64,000 nucleotides of DNA from Euglena gracilis (Eukaryota; Euglenida; Euglenophyceae; Euglenales), in the NCBI GenBank assembly GCA_039621445.1, contig CP154954.1:3663715-3727714 (forward strand), written 5' to 3'. Positions within the stretch are counted from its first letter, which is position 1. Every line of letters begins with the position of its first letter. The notes beneath the pieces are model-generated. The model saw only the letters and a program-made list of their open reading frames with translations. It was not told where the DNA came from and searched no databases. The position numbers and the translations under genes are program-made. This document shows positions 21,815 to 32,299 of the stretch, in pieces.

Positions 21815-22008
21815 TTTACCACTACCCCCCCCCTTATTTGAGCACACTTACGACCTAAGGGGGGGGTCAAACAAGGGGGGGTCAAAAATTTGGCTTTGAG
21901 AGAGGTCAAAAAAAAATCGGCGCCTTCGGCGCCTTAAAATTTTTTTCCACGGACCCAAATGCTCAATTAAGGGGGGGGGTCAAATTAGGGGGGGGGGGTA
22001 GTGGTAAA
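21815..22008. mobile_element. foldback element, words TTATTTGA / TCAATTAA
   Basis: The left end is TTACCACTACCCCCCCCC then TTATTTGA. The right end is TCAAATTA, a G-tract, then TAGTGGTAA. The core holds a GGCGCCTTCGGCGCC palindrome. A related inverted copy is at 53856-53938, so this is a true repeat family. Confidence 0.7.
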
Positions 22009-22228
22009 CAACTCAGCAAACTGCAGTTGCTTCCCACAAGGATTTTGTTCTGTTTTCAGTGTTCACGGGTCAAAAAAAATTACACCGTACACGAAAAAAA
22101 ATTTGAATTTTTGAATTCTTGTTGCATGATGGTTTGTTGGGAACCAAGTTGACAATTCTGATTCCTCCTGGGGTGTGTTGCCCGGCAGGGGCTTATTTTC
22201 GTCGGGGGGAGGGGGGTCGGTTCTGTGA

Positions 22229-22344
22229 CAAGAACTGTGTTTGGGCCAAGTGTTAGGGGGAGCCTGGGGGCGGGGACCGCGGCGCCGAAGGCGCCGTGGT
22301 CGCCCCCAGGCCCCCCTAAAACCTTGGCCCAAAACACTGTTCTT
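22229..22344. mobile_element. ~115-bp near-perfect palindrome
   Basis: Arms AAGAACTGTGTTTGGGCCAA and TTGGCCCAAAACACTGTTCT flank G- and C-tract stems around GGCGCCGAAGGCGCC. A second copy in opposite orientation is at 27433-27548. Confidence 0.75.
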
Positions 22345-23395
22345 GGTTTGAAACCGTGTTTAGGCGAAGATTTAAGACTTTTGAAGTCTCAAAATCGGCC
22401 AGAACACGGTTTCAGCCGAGACCCACCCGCCCAGAGTTTACAACACGGAAAACTTTTTGAAATATTTGCACCATATTTCGCAATTTTTTTTGCTCCCATT
22501 GAAGCAGGGCCTGAAAAGAATTAAGGTCCGCCAAACCTTCCAGTTTTTGCAGAAATATGTCGATTACAAGTCGTTGGTCTCGAATAGCAGGGCCAAAAAG
22601 CGGTATTTCACAGGCGAGTAACGAAAATGGCAGTTCTAGAGGGAACTCGTCTCTCACGACGACACGCACGCCAAAAATCACCGGTCGAAAAAAGACCGTT
22701 TGACCTGGGCCGACAGTCGGGATTTCATCGGACGAAAATTTGTTTTTCGACATTCATGGGGTGGGCCGGGTCACGGGGGGGTCACGGGGGGGGGGGGGAC
22801 GGGGGGGGGCACGGGGGGGATATGGCCTCATCTTCAATGTTTCCGGCTTCCGCGACATTTGAAAAAAAATAATGAAAGCAGTTGTGATTGAAGCACGTGC
22901 GTTTGCGGACCCCAAAATTGGGGGGTGTTCAAATCCGGGTCACGGGGGGGGTCACGGGGGGGGGGGGGTCACGGGGGGGGGGGGGGCACGGGGACGACAC
23001 CCCCTCATGCCAGTCGAGATTCCAAGGGGGGAGGTATGTTCAAAGGTTGAAAAGCCTAACAGCGGTTGCACAAAAAAATTCCGTTCTTTCAGCCATAATT
23101 AGAAATAGAAACCAAAAAAAATGGGGCATGCCGCACCCACTCGACATACGTTTCAATGCTTTGGCAGAAAGAAGTGCAGTGCAAGAAATAGGTAAGGCAT
23201 TCCGTGAAAATTCAGCATTTTCACGACACCCTTCACAATGTTCATGAGGCCCTGCAGAGGCACAGCAACGAGGGTTTGAAAGAATGCGAGCAGGCAGAAC
23301 CACGGTTGGTGAACGTACTATTGAAAATTTTCTCCAAGGTGGAGGAAAACGGGCAGCAGACAATGTCTCCAAATGTCAGCGGGGTTGAGTCGGGT
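22340..23395. other. repeats with GGGTCACGGGG blocks
   Basis: Blocks of TCACGGGGGGG lie at 22767-22820 and 22940-22990. ORFs between them (for example 23040-23372 minus and 22888-23247 plus) resemble nothing I know. Confidence 0.35.
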
Positions 23396-23397
23396 TG

Positions 23398-23430
<33 letters not shown>
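23398..23430 (+). repeat. poly-G tract of about 30 bases
   Basis: An almost pure G run, capable of forming G-quadruplexes and prone to length error. Confidence 0.9.
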
Positions 23431-23434
23431 GCGG

Positions 23435-25480
23435 GGGAAACCGATTTTTCCAGGTCAAAATTAAGAATCACCAAGTCGCAAAATTTGGATGATGCCACCA
23501 AAAATTGGGCATTTCCACACATCAAATTAGGATTTTGGTTCCAAATTGGGCATCGCCAACCCAAAATTTTGACCCATTTGCCCTTATTGGAGCCAAAAAT
23601 GTGCACGACACCTATATTTTAAACAAAATTAGGCATCTCCCACCCGAAAGAAATTTTCCCAGAACCGGGCCTCCGGTCGGGTTGCGGGGGGGGGGGACAC
23701 CCCAGCAAGTGCTTTGCAATGCACATTAATAGCGCAAACCCATTTGATGTCAAGGCTCCTTATCGGAGACATTGAAGACGTACGCAGCGTTGAAAAGCGA
23801 TAATTTTCAACCAGCATTTGGAAGAAAAGTTTTGTGTTTTATGGTCCCTTCCGGGGTGGCTGCATGCAATCTGCATCGTGGGTCGACGTGCCACCATGGA
23901 GTGGGGTTGAGTGTGTATGGAGACAGGGCAGTACAGTTGGTCAAACCTTGGGACCCCCCCTCCCCCCCTGTACAGTTCCAACCCCCCCCCTCCTGGGACC
24001 CCCCCACTTCCACCCCCCGAGACAAATGAAAAAAAAAATTTAAAAAAACAGTTTGCTTTTTGAAACAAAAAAACATGTTTTTTTTAAGGGGTGGTGCGGG
24101 TCGCGGGGGGGGGGGGTCATGGGGGGTCACGGGGTGGGGGGGTCACGGGGGAAGTATGCCACTTTGCAGGCAGTCGGGAGGCAACATCCATGACGTTGCA
24201 TCGTGATGAAATTGGTCATTTTTTGAAAGGGAATTTTGTTAGGATTTTCTTGACCAACACCCCTGCCTAACCTCCTTTGCAGTAACTATTGGGGGGCCAA
24301 GCCGAATGCATACAGACATGCGCCAAATTCCGTGGAACACTAAGGGGGTGTATGAGTCGCGGGGGGGGTCGCGGGGGGGTCGCGGGGGGAACATGGAAGT
24401 TTTGACGGGTCACACGTGACAAGTGTGACCTCTCATGCAACGTCACATGGGACCTATTTTTAGAACTTTTTGGTCCAAAAATAGCTCTAATTAGGAATTT
24501 GTCACACATTTTAGGCAATTTTGATTCCTAATTTGGGTGCAAATTCCTAATTAGGTGCCCTTTTTGGCTCCTGAACTGGTACTGGGATGCGGAAACCCTC
24601 CATGTGTGGGTCGCGGGGGGGTCGCGGGGGGGTCGCGGGGGGGGGGGGGTCGCGGGGGATACACCCCCTAATACTCACGCTCCCTTTTTCCGAGGGGTTT
24701 TATTAAATTAATTAAACCCCTCGGACACAGCAGAGCCGCGCAATAAAACCCAGCGTAATAATCCCCCGCAAAGTTGGTACCTTTGGTGATTCCAATGCTA
24801 TTTTTCTTTCTCTCTGAGTGTCCATTTTTTTTCGACATATCACATGGCCGAGAAGTGAAAGCCCCTGGAGGGGTTCAATTTACAAGGACTGGTCTGATTG
24901 AAGTCCCTCGTGCAGTTCAAGTACAAGTCAAGGGACAAGAAAAGGCCCCTTCAAACCAGTACTGGAATGGCTAGAAAAGTCTCTAGGCCTGAAAAGGCCC
25001 CCTCCAATGGTCAGCCCCCCAATCACTGCATACCCACCCCTTCCAAGGCTGTTCGGTTAACAAAAGAACAGTTAATTGACTAGGACCCCCCCCAGTTATT
25101 TGATTGATTGCCCCCCCCCGAAAAGTTAATTGCAGTTAATTCCAAAAAAAAATGCATTTCATTATATTCTCGTAGTTCTTCTTCAAGATGACATCATGGG
25201 TGTGGTCACATTTTCAAAAGAATGGCTCCATGGCACGATGCAAGGTGCTTGACCTGAACAACAAGGAGTGTGGGGAGCTGCAAGTGTGCTGCAAGTGGTC
25301 CACATAATCTCTGTCTTACCATCTTACGGAAGTACATCACCTCCAGAATGGTGAACCCGCACGCAAACATCCAGAGTTGCCGGGGACCCGCCTGAAGAGA
25401 AAACCCCGGCCAAAAAAAAACAGCAGGGGAGCCGCAAAGCAGGAGCATATAAAGGCGGGGGCCTGTGGTGGCTCACAATA
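23435..25480. other. repeat-rich, no gene
   Basis: G-tract blocks with TCGCGGGGG or TCACGGGG words occur at 24095-24150, 24358-24390 and 24608-24655. There is also a hairpin at 24688-24724 and a C-tract block with AGTTATTTGATTGATTG near 25085-25125. No supported gene. Confidence 0.4.
24688..24724. repeat. hairpin TCCGAGGGGTTT / AAACCCCTCGGA
   Basis: A perfect 12-bp stem around an A/T-only loop, terminator-like in shape. In this eukaryotic, gene-free context I read it as a small foldback rather than a terminator. Confidence 0.8.
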
Positions 25481-25483
25481 CCC

Positions 25484-26363
25484 CCCCCCCATATTGTCCC
25501 CCCCCCATATTGTCCCTCGGCCCGGCCGACGAGGGGTTTTTTTGGCTCGGTCAATGAAATTTCCTTTGGTACCCCCATATTGTCCCCCCCCACATTGTCC
25601 TGTCGGGCCTCCTGGGGAGAGGTCGGTGGGACAATATGCCAGGGGGGGGAAATTATGCGGTCTGGCAGGCGGGGAAAAAATGCGGAAATTATGCGGAAAA
25701 ATGCGGAAAAATGCGGAAATTATGCGGAAATTATGCGGAAAAAAAATGCGGAAAATATGCGGAAAAATGCGGAAAATGCGGAAAACATGCCGAAATTCTG
25801 TGGAGTCCCAGGTCACATGGAGAGGATAGATATATTTCTACCTCACAATATGCAGGGTCCCGATGCTATTTGATTCCCATCGCTGATGCCCAAGCTTGCC
25901 AGAAGTCACCAAAATGCAATGGAAAAACAAAGCACAAATTATGTATAAAACAGAGAGATGAAAAGACGAGCACTTGTGCCCCAACATATTGGGAAACAAT
26001 GAACCTTGTAGTCGACCTGAAACGTAAAAAATTCACAAAAAATGCGGAAATTATGCGGAAAAATGTGGAAATTATGCGAAAAAATGCAGTAATTATGCGG
26101 AAAAATGCGGAAAATGCGGGATAATGCGGAAATTATGCGGAAAAATGCGGAAAAATGCGGAAAAATGCGGAAAAATGCGGAAAAAATGCGGTCAAATGCG
26201 AAAATGCGGAAAAATGCGGAAAATTTACAAAAAAAATGCGGAAAATATGCGGAAAAATGCGGAAAAATGCGGAATAATGCGGAATAATGCGGAAATGCGG
26301 AAAAATGCGGAATAATGCGGAATAATGCGGACCGCATAATTTCCCCCCCCTGCAATATGGGGG
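25484..26363. mobile_element. foldback element (family B, word ATATTGTCC), interrupted
   Basis: The left end has two C-tracts each followed by ATATTGTCC. The core is CGGCCGACGAGGGG, then TTTTTTTGGC, then CAATGAAATTTCCTTTGGTA. The right end GGGACAATATG then a G-tract is split by an insertion at 25640-26352. Removing the insertion restores GGGACAATATGGGGGG, the exact partner of the left end. Confidence 0.75.
25640..26352. mobile_element. nested transposon with 22-bp TIRs and ~7-bp target duplication
   Basis: The left TIR is CA plus GGGGGGGGAAATTATGCGGT (25640-25661). The right TIR (26331-26352) is its exact complement. CAATATG flanks both sides and is single in the inferred empty site, so this is a real insertion with a 7-bp (possibly 8-bp) duplication. 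Inside, arrays of ATGCGGAAA-type repeats (25672-25795 and 26040-26330) flank about 245 bp of unique sequence. It has no transposase, so it would be non-autonomous. An 8-bp duplication would suit the hAT superfamily. Confidence 0.75.
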
Positions 26364-26444
26364 GTAATGTGGGGCTGGTGCAGCCATGGAACTATTTGTT
26401 CCTAAAGCCCGGGAGAGCGCCTAACCTTCATTTTTGAACAGTTA

Positions 26445-26628
26445 ACTAACGTCCCCCCCTATTTGCCCCCCCCCCTAATTGACCAGAGCCCAGGTGGCAA
26501 ATTAGGGGGGGGGTTACTCATTTCAAGGGAAAATGCCTTTGTTCGGGTGTTTTTCGGGGGTTCGCGACTATGAAGGACGGGGCCCAGGTGGCCAATTAGG
26601 GGGGGGGGGGTTAGGGGTAAAGTTTTTT
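26445..26628. mobile_element. foldback element (family C, word CTAATTGRCC)
   Basis: AACGTCCCCCCC, TATTTG, a C-tract, then CTAATTGACC with GAGCCCAGGTGGC forms a hairpin at the left. The core is CCTTTGTTCGGGTGTTTTTC and GGTTCGCGACTATGAAGG. The right hairpin repeats GCCCAGGTGGCCAATTAGGG. An almost identical copy is at 28538-28736. Confidence 0.75.
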
Positions 26629-26906
26629 TGCAACAGACAGGGTCCGCTGCTGTGAGTTTCAAACAAAGCAACAACAAATGCACAGAAATGGATCTGTCAA
26701 GGCTCCTCATGCATGCATGCATTGAGACCATTTGGTGATGACATCTTCCTCCACCAACCCACCAGTTTGCTCTCAAAGGGTAACCTCCATCTTTACCCCT
26801 GTTGTCTCACATCAGCTGTCAGACGTCACTTCCCAGTTCTGTCTTTTTCAGCCAAACTTTGGGCCACTGGCTGCACCAACATCCGTTGTCTGTCCCCGTT
26901 TGTCAC

Positions 26907-27092
26907 TTACCACCCCCCCCCCCCTTTATTGTCCCCCCCCCTTTATTGTCCCTGGGCCCCGGCCGACGGGGGGTTTTTTTGGCCCGGCCAATGAAATTCC
27001 TTTGGTACCCCTTTATTGTCCCCCCCCCTTTATTGTCCGGTCGGGCCTCCCGGGGGCAGGTCGGTGGGACAATAAAGGGGGGGGGGTGGTAG
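26907..27092. mobile_element. foldback element (family B, word TTTATTGTCC)
   Basis: It has the same core as the 25.5-kb copy (CGGCCGACGGGGGG, then TTTTTTTGGC, CAATGAAATTCCTTTGGTA). The ends carry TTTATTGTCC on the left and GGACAATAAAG on the right. It starts TTACCACC and ends GGTGGTA. Confidence 0.8.
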
Positions 27093-27210
27093 TTGCATGC
27101 ATGGTGGGTTTGCAGTGGTTGGAAATGGTAGAAGGGGCAAGGGTGATCAATTAATTGACTGTCGGGGGGGGGGGCAGTCAATTAAATAACTGGGGCCTCT
27201 AGTTAACTAA

Positions 27211-27297
27211 CGTGACCCCCCCTATTTGGCCGCCCTCCGGGCGGCCCAGACCCCCCTTCTGGCCAATTAGGGGGGGGGACAATTAGGGGGGGGGTTT
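27211..27297. mobile_element. short foldback (family D)
   Basis: GACCCCCCCTATTTGGCCGC and CCTCCGGGCGGCC with TCTGGCCAATTAGGG. An inverted copy lies at 28724-28818, directly after a family C copy. Confidence 0.6.
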
Positions 27298-27350
27298 GAG
27301 GTCCAGTTTTTGAGTTAGGTGTGGTAAAAGTTTTGGCGGCTAGTTTCGAA

Positions 27351-27579
27351 TTACCATGCTAACCCTTTGGGTGCAGAAATCCCAACAAGGAATCTTGAAA
27401 CCGTGTTTGGGCCGATTTTGAGACTTTAAAAACAGGAACAGTGTTTTGGACCAAGGTTTTAGGGGGGCCCAGGGGCGACCGTGGCGCCTTCAGCGCCACG
27501 GTCCCCGCCCCTGGGCCCCCCCTAACTCTTGGCCCAAACACAGTTCTTGACACAGAATTGGGGGGGGGGGGGGCATGGT
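27351..27579. mobile_element. palindromic element (second copy of the 22.2-kb family)
   Basis: A palindrome at 27433-27548 has arms AACAGTGTTTTGGACCAAG and CTTGGCCCAAACACAGTT and centre GGCGCCTTCAGCGCC. The outer ends TTACCATG (27354) and CATGGTAA (27573) are also complementary and may be the true termini. Confidence 0.65.
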
Positions 27580-27835
27580 AAAAACTTTTGGGGGCCAGTT
27601 TTTGTTATTGGTTGTGGCAATTCTTTTTCGGCTTTTGACTTGTCTGTGGCAAAAAAAAACTTGGGGGCGACGTTTTGCAGTTAGCTTTGGTAAAAAGTTT
27701 TGGGGGACAACGTTTAGTTTTGTCTGTGACTAAACTTTTTTTTCCGGCGGAGTCCTGCAAAGAGAGGGGGGGGGAAGCCTTTAGTGTCATTTGAGATGGA
27801 GCTTGGTGGCCTTGGTCATCCATGGGGGTGGTTTG

Positions 27836-28020
27836 GGACGCGGGGGGGGACGCGGGGGGGATGCGGGGGAACTGTGGCCCGACAACCCCCACGTTTTCTT
27901 TGGTGTTACCCAAATTTGTATGTAATTTTCCTTTGGTTGACCAAAAAAATGTGCCCGGCCAAAATCCGGGACGCGGGGGGGGACGCGGGGGGACGTGGGG
28001 GGGACGCGGGGGGAACACCC
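27836..28020 (+). mobile_element. GGGACGCGGGGG-ended element
   Basis: Iterated GGGACGCGGGGGG blocks lie at both ends of a core containing CACGTTTTCTTTGGTGTTAC, TGTATGTAATTTTCC and TTTGGTTGACC. An inverted copy with the same core is at 63190-63425. Confidence 0.75.
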
Positions 28021-28068
28021 CCCATGCATCTGCCGTGCCGACATTAAAAATTTTCTGCGCAAAGTAGC

Positions 28069-28163
28069 GGCGTGGAATAAATCCCTCGGACGGGACGGAC
28101 CCGCGGAGTTAGACACCTCGGTTTAAGTCCCTGCGATGTTAGTGGCACGCGATGTTTGGCGCA
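28069..28163. repeat. 95-bp dispersed repeat, inverted copy at 62776-62880
   Basis: Shared phrases are AATCCCTCGGACGGGACG, CCCGCGGA, GGTTTAA, GATGTTAGT and CACGCGATGTTTGGCGC. About 80% identity by eye. Unknown family. Confidence 0.7.
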
Positions 28164-28260
28164 CATCTGTACAATACTTCTACCCTTTTGCATGCTTAGC
28201 TCCAATCCTGCGCCGGGAGCGGTTCATGGCCATTTTTGAGGGCTTCACAGGTGTGTCAAA
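28136..28260 (+). pseudogene. possible transposase-like fragment
   Basis: The plus strand reads DVWRTSVQYFYPFACLAP then ILRRERFMAIFEGFTG. The R-RF--I pattern after an aromatic stretch is reminiscent of the N-terminal part of piggyBac-type transposases. The match is short and weak, and the frame soon runs into repeats. Confidence 0.2.
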
Positions 28261-28537
28261 AGACCCTGGAATGGAAAACCGTGGAATATTCCCCCCCCTT
28301 GTTTGGGCCTGTGTGGAAGGGGGAAATATTCTAATTGTTATAGCAGCACCCCCTAAGAAATTTTTCTGTTTGTTTTTCAAAAAAAAAAAACAACCTCATG
28401 GAGGATTTGGGGGAATTTTTTCTGAAATGTTTTTTTTTCTAGAAAAAAGGGCTTTTTTTATTTTTCAGCTTCGTAGTCCGTAAAAGGGTGCTGGCTTTCA
28501 CACGTGCCATCAAAAGCATTCGGATGAAGGGTCTGTA

Positions 28538-28736
28538 TAACGTGCCCCCCCCCCCTATTTTTCCCCCCCCCCCCCTAATTGGCCAGAGCCCAGGTGGCCA
28601 ATTAGGGGGGGGGGGGTTACTCATTTCAAGGGAAAATGCCTTTGTTCGGGTGTTTTTCGGGGGTTCGCGACTATGAAGGACGGGGCCCAGGTGGCCAATT
28701 AGGGGGGGGGGGGGGTTAGGGGAAAGCCCCCCCCCA
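28538..28736. mobile_element. foldback element (family C), second copy
   Basis: It carries the same core and hairpins as 26445-26628, differing mainly in tract length and a few substitutions such as CTAATTGGCC for CTAATTGACC at the left hairpin. Confidence 0.75.
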
Positions 28737-28818
28737 ATTGCCGCCCCACCCATACTAGGCCAGAAGAGGGGTCCGGGCCGCCCGGAGGGCGGCCAAATAG
28801 GGGGGGGGGGTGTTGGTA
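28724..28818. mobile_element. short foldback (family D), second copy
   Basis: CCCCCCCAATTGCCGCCCC faces GGGCGGCCAAATAGGGGGG. The right end runs into GTGTTGGTAAACG, a TTACCA-type terminus. Confidence 0.55.
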
Positions 28819-29378
28819 AACGAAAAAAAAACGTCACTTTCTGATGACCAAAAAAATGACTTGAACTTTTTCCTCAAAAAATGGCCATTTCACAAGGAAA
28901 AAGGTCAATTTTGCTTTTTCAAAAAAAATGTTTTTTGTGTGTTTTTTCTTAAAAAAAAAACACATTGTTTGTTCATTTTAAAAAAAACAAAAAAAAACGT
29001 CAACCCTAGCTCAATTCCGCATGGTGTGCCAAGGGGAGTGATTGAAGCTGCTTCCTGCCTTTGCTAAGTGTTTAAAGTGAAAACATTGGCTACCATTCTT
29101 TTTACAAGAGACAAATATTTCGCAAAATGCATCTGAATTTTGCAAACTCCATCATTGCCAACCTCAATTGGACGAAAAATGTCGCAACTGTCTCAGGGGT
29201 AGGCAGTATAATTGTGATTTTCTGGGGACCCCTCCCCCCCCCCCTACAGCTTCCAACCCCCCCTCGGACCCCCCCTCCCCCCCCCTGTGCCTTGTCTCCT
29301 ATGGAGAGAACGGTGTCCACGACACCATCCAGGATGGAGGAAGGGAAAATTTATATTATTTGCGATCACAATTTACAG

Positions 29379-29665
29379 GTTGCAAAGTGCTTCTGATTGA
29401 TGAAATGTCCATGTTGACTTGCAAAATGTTGCGGGACATTGGCAAGCGCATGCGCAGAGTGTGCGACAACAACAACAGTGAACCCATTGGGGGAATGTGT
29501 GTCATTCTGATGGGTGACTTTGTTCAAATCCCCCCAGTTGGTGGGGAAGACCTACATATCAAACCTAAAACACAATCTGCAGCAATGCTAGATGCACTAG
29601 AAGGCTACCGGAGGCAACCAAATCCCGCGGTGGTGAAATGTCCGTTTGCACTAATTCCGCATTAG
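29379..29665 (+). pseudogene. PIF1-family helicase fragment
   Basis: After TTTACAG, a plausible acceptor, the plus strand reads CKVLLIDEMSMLTCKMLRD. This is a Walker B motif with the DEMSM variant typical of PIF1 helicases. It continues GGMCVILMGDFVQIPPVGG, the next conserved PIF1 motif, and ends at a stop at 29663-29665 after YRRQPNPAVVKCPF. No Walker A lies upstream and no motifs III-VI lie downstream, so this is a remnant. PIF1-like domains occur in cellular PIF1, in Helitrons and in some large DNA viruses or Mavericks. With the 17.2-kb fragment, a Helitron origin is most likely. Confidence 0.7.
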
Positions 29666-29844
29666 TGCCTGCTGTACTATTATGCTTGCGAACAGTCGAG
29701 GTGCCGCGTGGTAAATGCAGGGCGACCTTTAGCACTTCCGAATATTACCGTTGTGTGTAAACGCGAAACTAATTTTGTCCCTTTTGTCTTTTTTGTCTTT
29801 TTGTCTTTTTTGTCCCTCTCCAAAGGCGGCCTGGGGATTCCTAA

Positions 29845-30957
29845 TTACTGCATCCCTAGGCCCGGATGTTCAGCTGCTGGAACCTGGGGACCCTGCAAGC
29901 TCGTAATGCCACAGGGTCCACAGGGTTTTCGGGTACTCCTTGCCTCCTGCTTGCATTCTCCTGGGTTTCCCCTTCCAGGTTCAAAGGGGGAATCTCCACC
30001 CATCTCTTCTTCAGATTCAACGTCATCCATTGGAGTTGTTGGGGGTCTTTGGAACAGTGGGTAGGCCGGAAGCGTTGCCGCTGTGGTAAATTGGCCAATT
30101 CCAACACGGGTCCCCAATTCCCTTTGCCTTCTCCTCAAGACAATCATTTCATCTTCCAAATCGATTTCGGAGTTCAGCTTCAGCAATAGGCACATTGCAT
30201 ACTCAGTGCAATTTCAACACTCGTTTGTGTGCTCCCACTGGGAAAGCTGAGCGCTGCCATCGCCACCCTGGAGAAACCCCAGAAGGAGAAGAAGGGGAGA
30301 AGTGGAAGTATTGGGTCCAAGGTGCTCATCACTGCCGACAAGGCAGCAGGGAGGGTATCCCCTGCAGCAGTGTGTAAAGGAGTTGTACTTCCAGGCTGCA
30401 GCAAAAAAGGGAGAAGGGTCCTGCAAGCCATAAGGCGGGCTGGGGTGAGTACAGTAGCCTGCGGCTGCCGCAGTTGAAAGCCTAGGTGTACATGGTCTAA
30501 CCCACCAGGACCAACTCGTTTGCCCTTTTTTAACTTTTTTACCAGGCTTTTTTTTTAAAGCAGGATCCCCATGGAAACGGAGCGGTGGTGGGGAGAACCG
30601 AATCCACCGACCAGTGGATTTACCAGGCCCACCATGGACAGATATTTGGTCAACAGAAGAGACGAGATGTTGAATCGAGAAGTTCAAGTTATATTGGCTA
30701 CCGTTGTGCCAGTACCCTGTCGATCTCCTGCCCTCCGCATTTTCACAGGTGCTGCAAGTAGCTCCCATGGTGGGACATGTGGTATCCATATTGGCCGACG
30801 ACCTCCTCAACGAAGTTGGAGGCGCTGGAAGATTGGCAGATTTGGGATGCATGAGGCCTGGAGGGGTTTCCGAGGGTGGCGAGTCCACTTTTTGCAAGAC
30901 CTGGTGCGTCACTCTAAGTGCAGCGGTTCCTTCCTCAAAAAGGACAAGGGCATACAT
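29845..30957 (-). CDS. hypothetical protein, single frame broken by one TGA
   Basis: One minus-strand frame is open from MYALVLFEEGTAALRVTHQ (30957) to a stop at 29845, except for a TGA at 30216-30214. The upstream part is Pro/Ser/Cys-rich. The downstream part contains LNSEIDLEDEMIVLRRRQRE and MDDVESEEEMGGDSPFEPG, which look like genuine coding sequence. I recognise no domain. The plus strand is also partly open. It could be a pseudogene, two exons with unseen junctions, or chance. Confidence 0.33.
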
Positions 30958-30969
30958 GCCCGGGTGAAA

Positions 30970-31290
30970 ACCGCAAGTACATTAAATACGTCAGGAATTA
31001 AACCGCAAGGAATTTAAACCGGTGAGCCCCCGCCAGTCGGGGAATTAAATCCGGTCGCCCTGTTTTCGGCAAAATTTTTCAGACCATTGCCGCCAGGGTT
31101 ACCTCGCTCTCCCCGCACGTCTCACCTTTTTTGCGTGTCGGTTCACAGACGCGGCAGAAAAAATAGAAACTGTTTTTGACTTTTTCATTCCCGCATTTCT
31201 TTGTGCAAAAAAAAAAGCCTCCAAACATCGAAAAATGTTCCATCGCTGGACCCTTTTTCCTGGGTTGACTGGCACCCCGCTACCGAACCA
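30970..31290. other. non-coding
   Basis: Short ATTAAA/GGAATTTAAACCG repeats at 30985-31050, otherwise nothing recognised. Confidence 0.35.
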
Positions 31291-31295
31291 GCAAG

Positions 31296-32270
31296 TCAAT
31301 GCCGTGGGAGTGCCCCAATGTGCACCGTGAGGGGGTTTTCAGTGGCGGTGAACCCAAAAGCTTCGTTTTGAGGGGCCGACCCTCTGTAGCCCTCAAGCAG
31401 CAGCAGCGATTTTTTTGTTGTTGCGGCACCATCCTCCCGTCCTCCAAGCCAGACGGGGGAGCCACACCTTGCAGTGTGTGTGCTGTGGGGGTGCCCTGAC
31501 GTGCTCTGGCACGGGGTTTTCAAGGGCGGTGATTCCAAAAATTCCGTCCGTTTGGGCTTGCCGACCCTGTGCATTCCTCAGACGGCACTGCTGAATTTTC
31601 TGGTGTTTTGGCACCGTGCTTCGTGATCCGGGTGACGCGTACTTTGGAATGTGTGCGCTTTGGGGGTGCCATGATGTGCTCCGGAAGGGGTTTTCAAGGG
31701 TGGCGTCCAAGAATAAACTCTGTTTTGGGTGGGCGAGTCCTTCAAAAGGCATTTTCTGGTGATGTGGTACCGTGCTTCCCATCCTCAAAGCCACAAGGGG
31801 GGATTCATATCTCGCAATGGGTGTGCCTGATATGATCAGGAAAAGGGAGTTAATCAGCCCAATGACCCAATTGCACCAGGGAGCTCGCGCTTTGGAGGTA
31901 AATGCAGCCCTCGGCAAGGGCTCTCCGGCCCGTGTGCCAGGACGTGCTCGTGTCAGATTTCGCGTTTTTTTTAGGGAAAAAAGGCCGCTTGCCAACGAAT
32001 GTTGGCCCGTGCCACTTCTCGAAGGGGGGGTGGCATATCTCTGAATGGGTGTGGTTTGGAGGCCCTCTAGCGCGCTCTGGCAAGGGTTTTTCGAGGGCAG
32101 CGATTTCAAAAAAAGGGCTCTTTTTGGTTCCACGAGCCCTTTCTGCCCCGCCGCCCCATTTCCTTGGAATTTTGTGGAGCTTCGCTGCTTGATATTTTTG
32201 CGGCAACACACAAGGCTCGTGCGTGAGCACGGGCCGCCGCGCTCAGCTACGGGGGGGGGGTACATATCTC
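31296..32270. repeat. degenerate tandem repeat, period about 175-200 bp
   Basis: The phrase GGGGTTTTCARKGGYGG recurs at about 31330, 31512 and 31685, with a diverged form near 32085. Each is followed by a GAGGGGCCGACC- or GGGCGAGTCC-like phrase and then by a GGCACCGT or GGTACCGTGCTTC phrase. The repeat keeps one minus-strand frame open for about 290 codons, which is therefore probably not a gene. Confidence 0.65.
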
Positions 32271-32299
32271 AGAGGGATGCCGTCGAAGCGATATTGAAT

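Noticed and set aside
25672-26330. CRISPR-like array of short repeats
   Set aside because: The ATGCGGAAA units are contiguous with no regular unique spacers, there are no cas genes, and the DNA is eukaryotic. They sit inside a TIR-bounded element.
31393-32265. 290-codon minus-strand gene
   Set aside because: The frame follows a degenerate tandem repeat and shows no domain. I keep it only as a repeat with an open frame.
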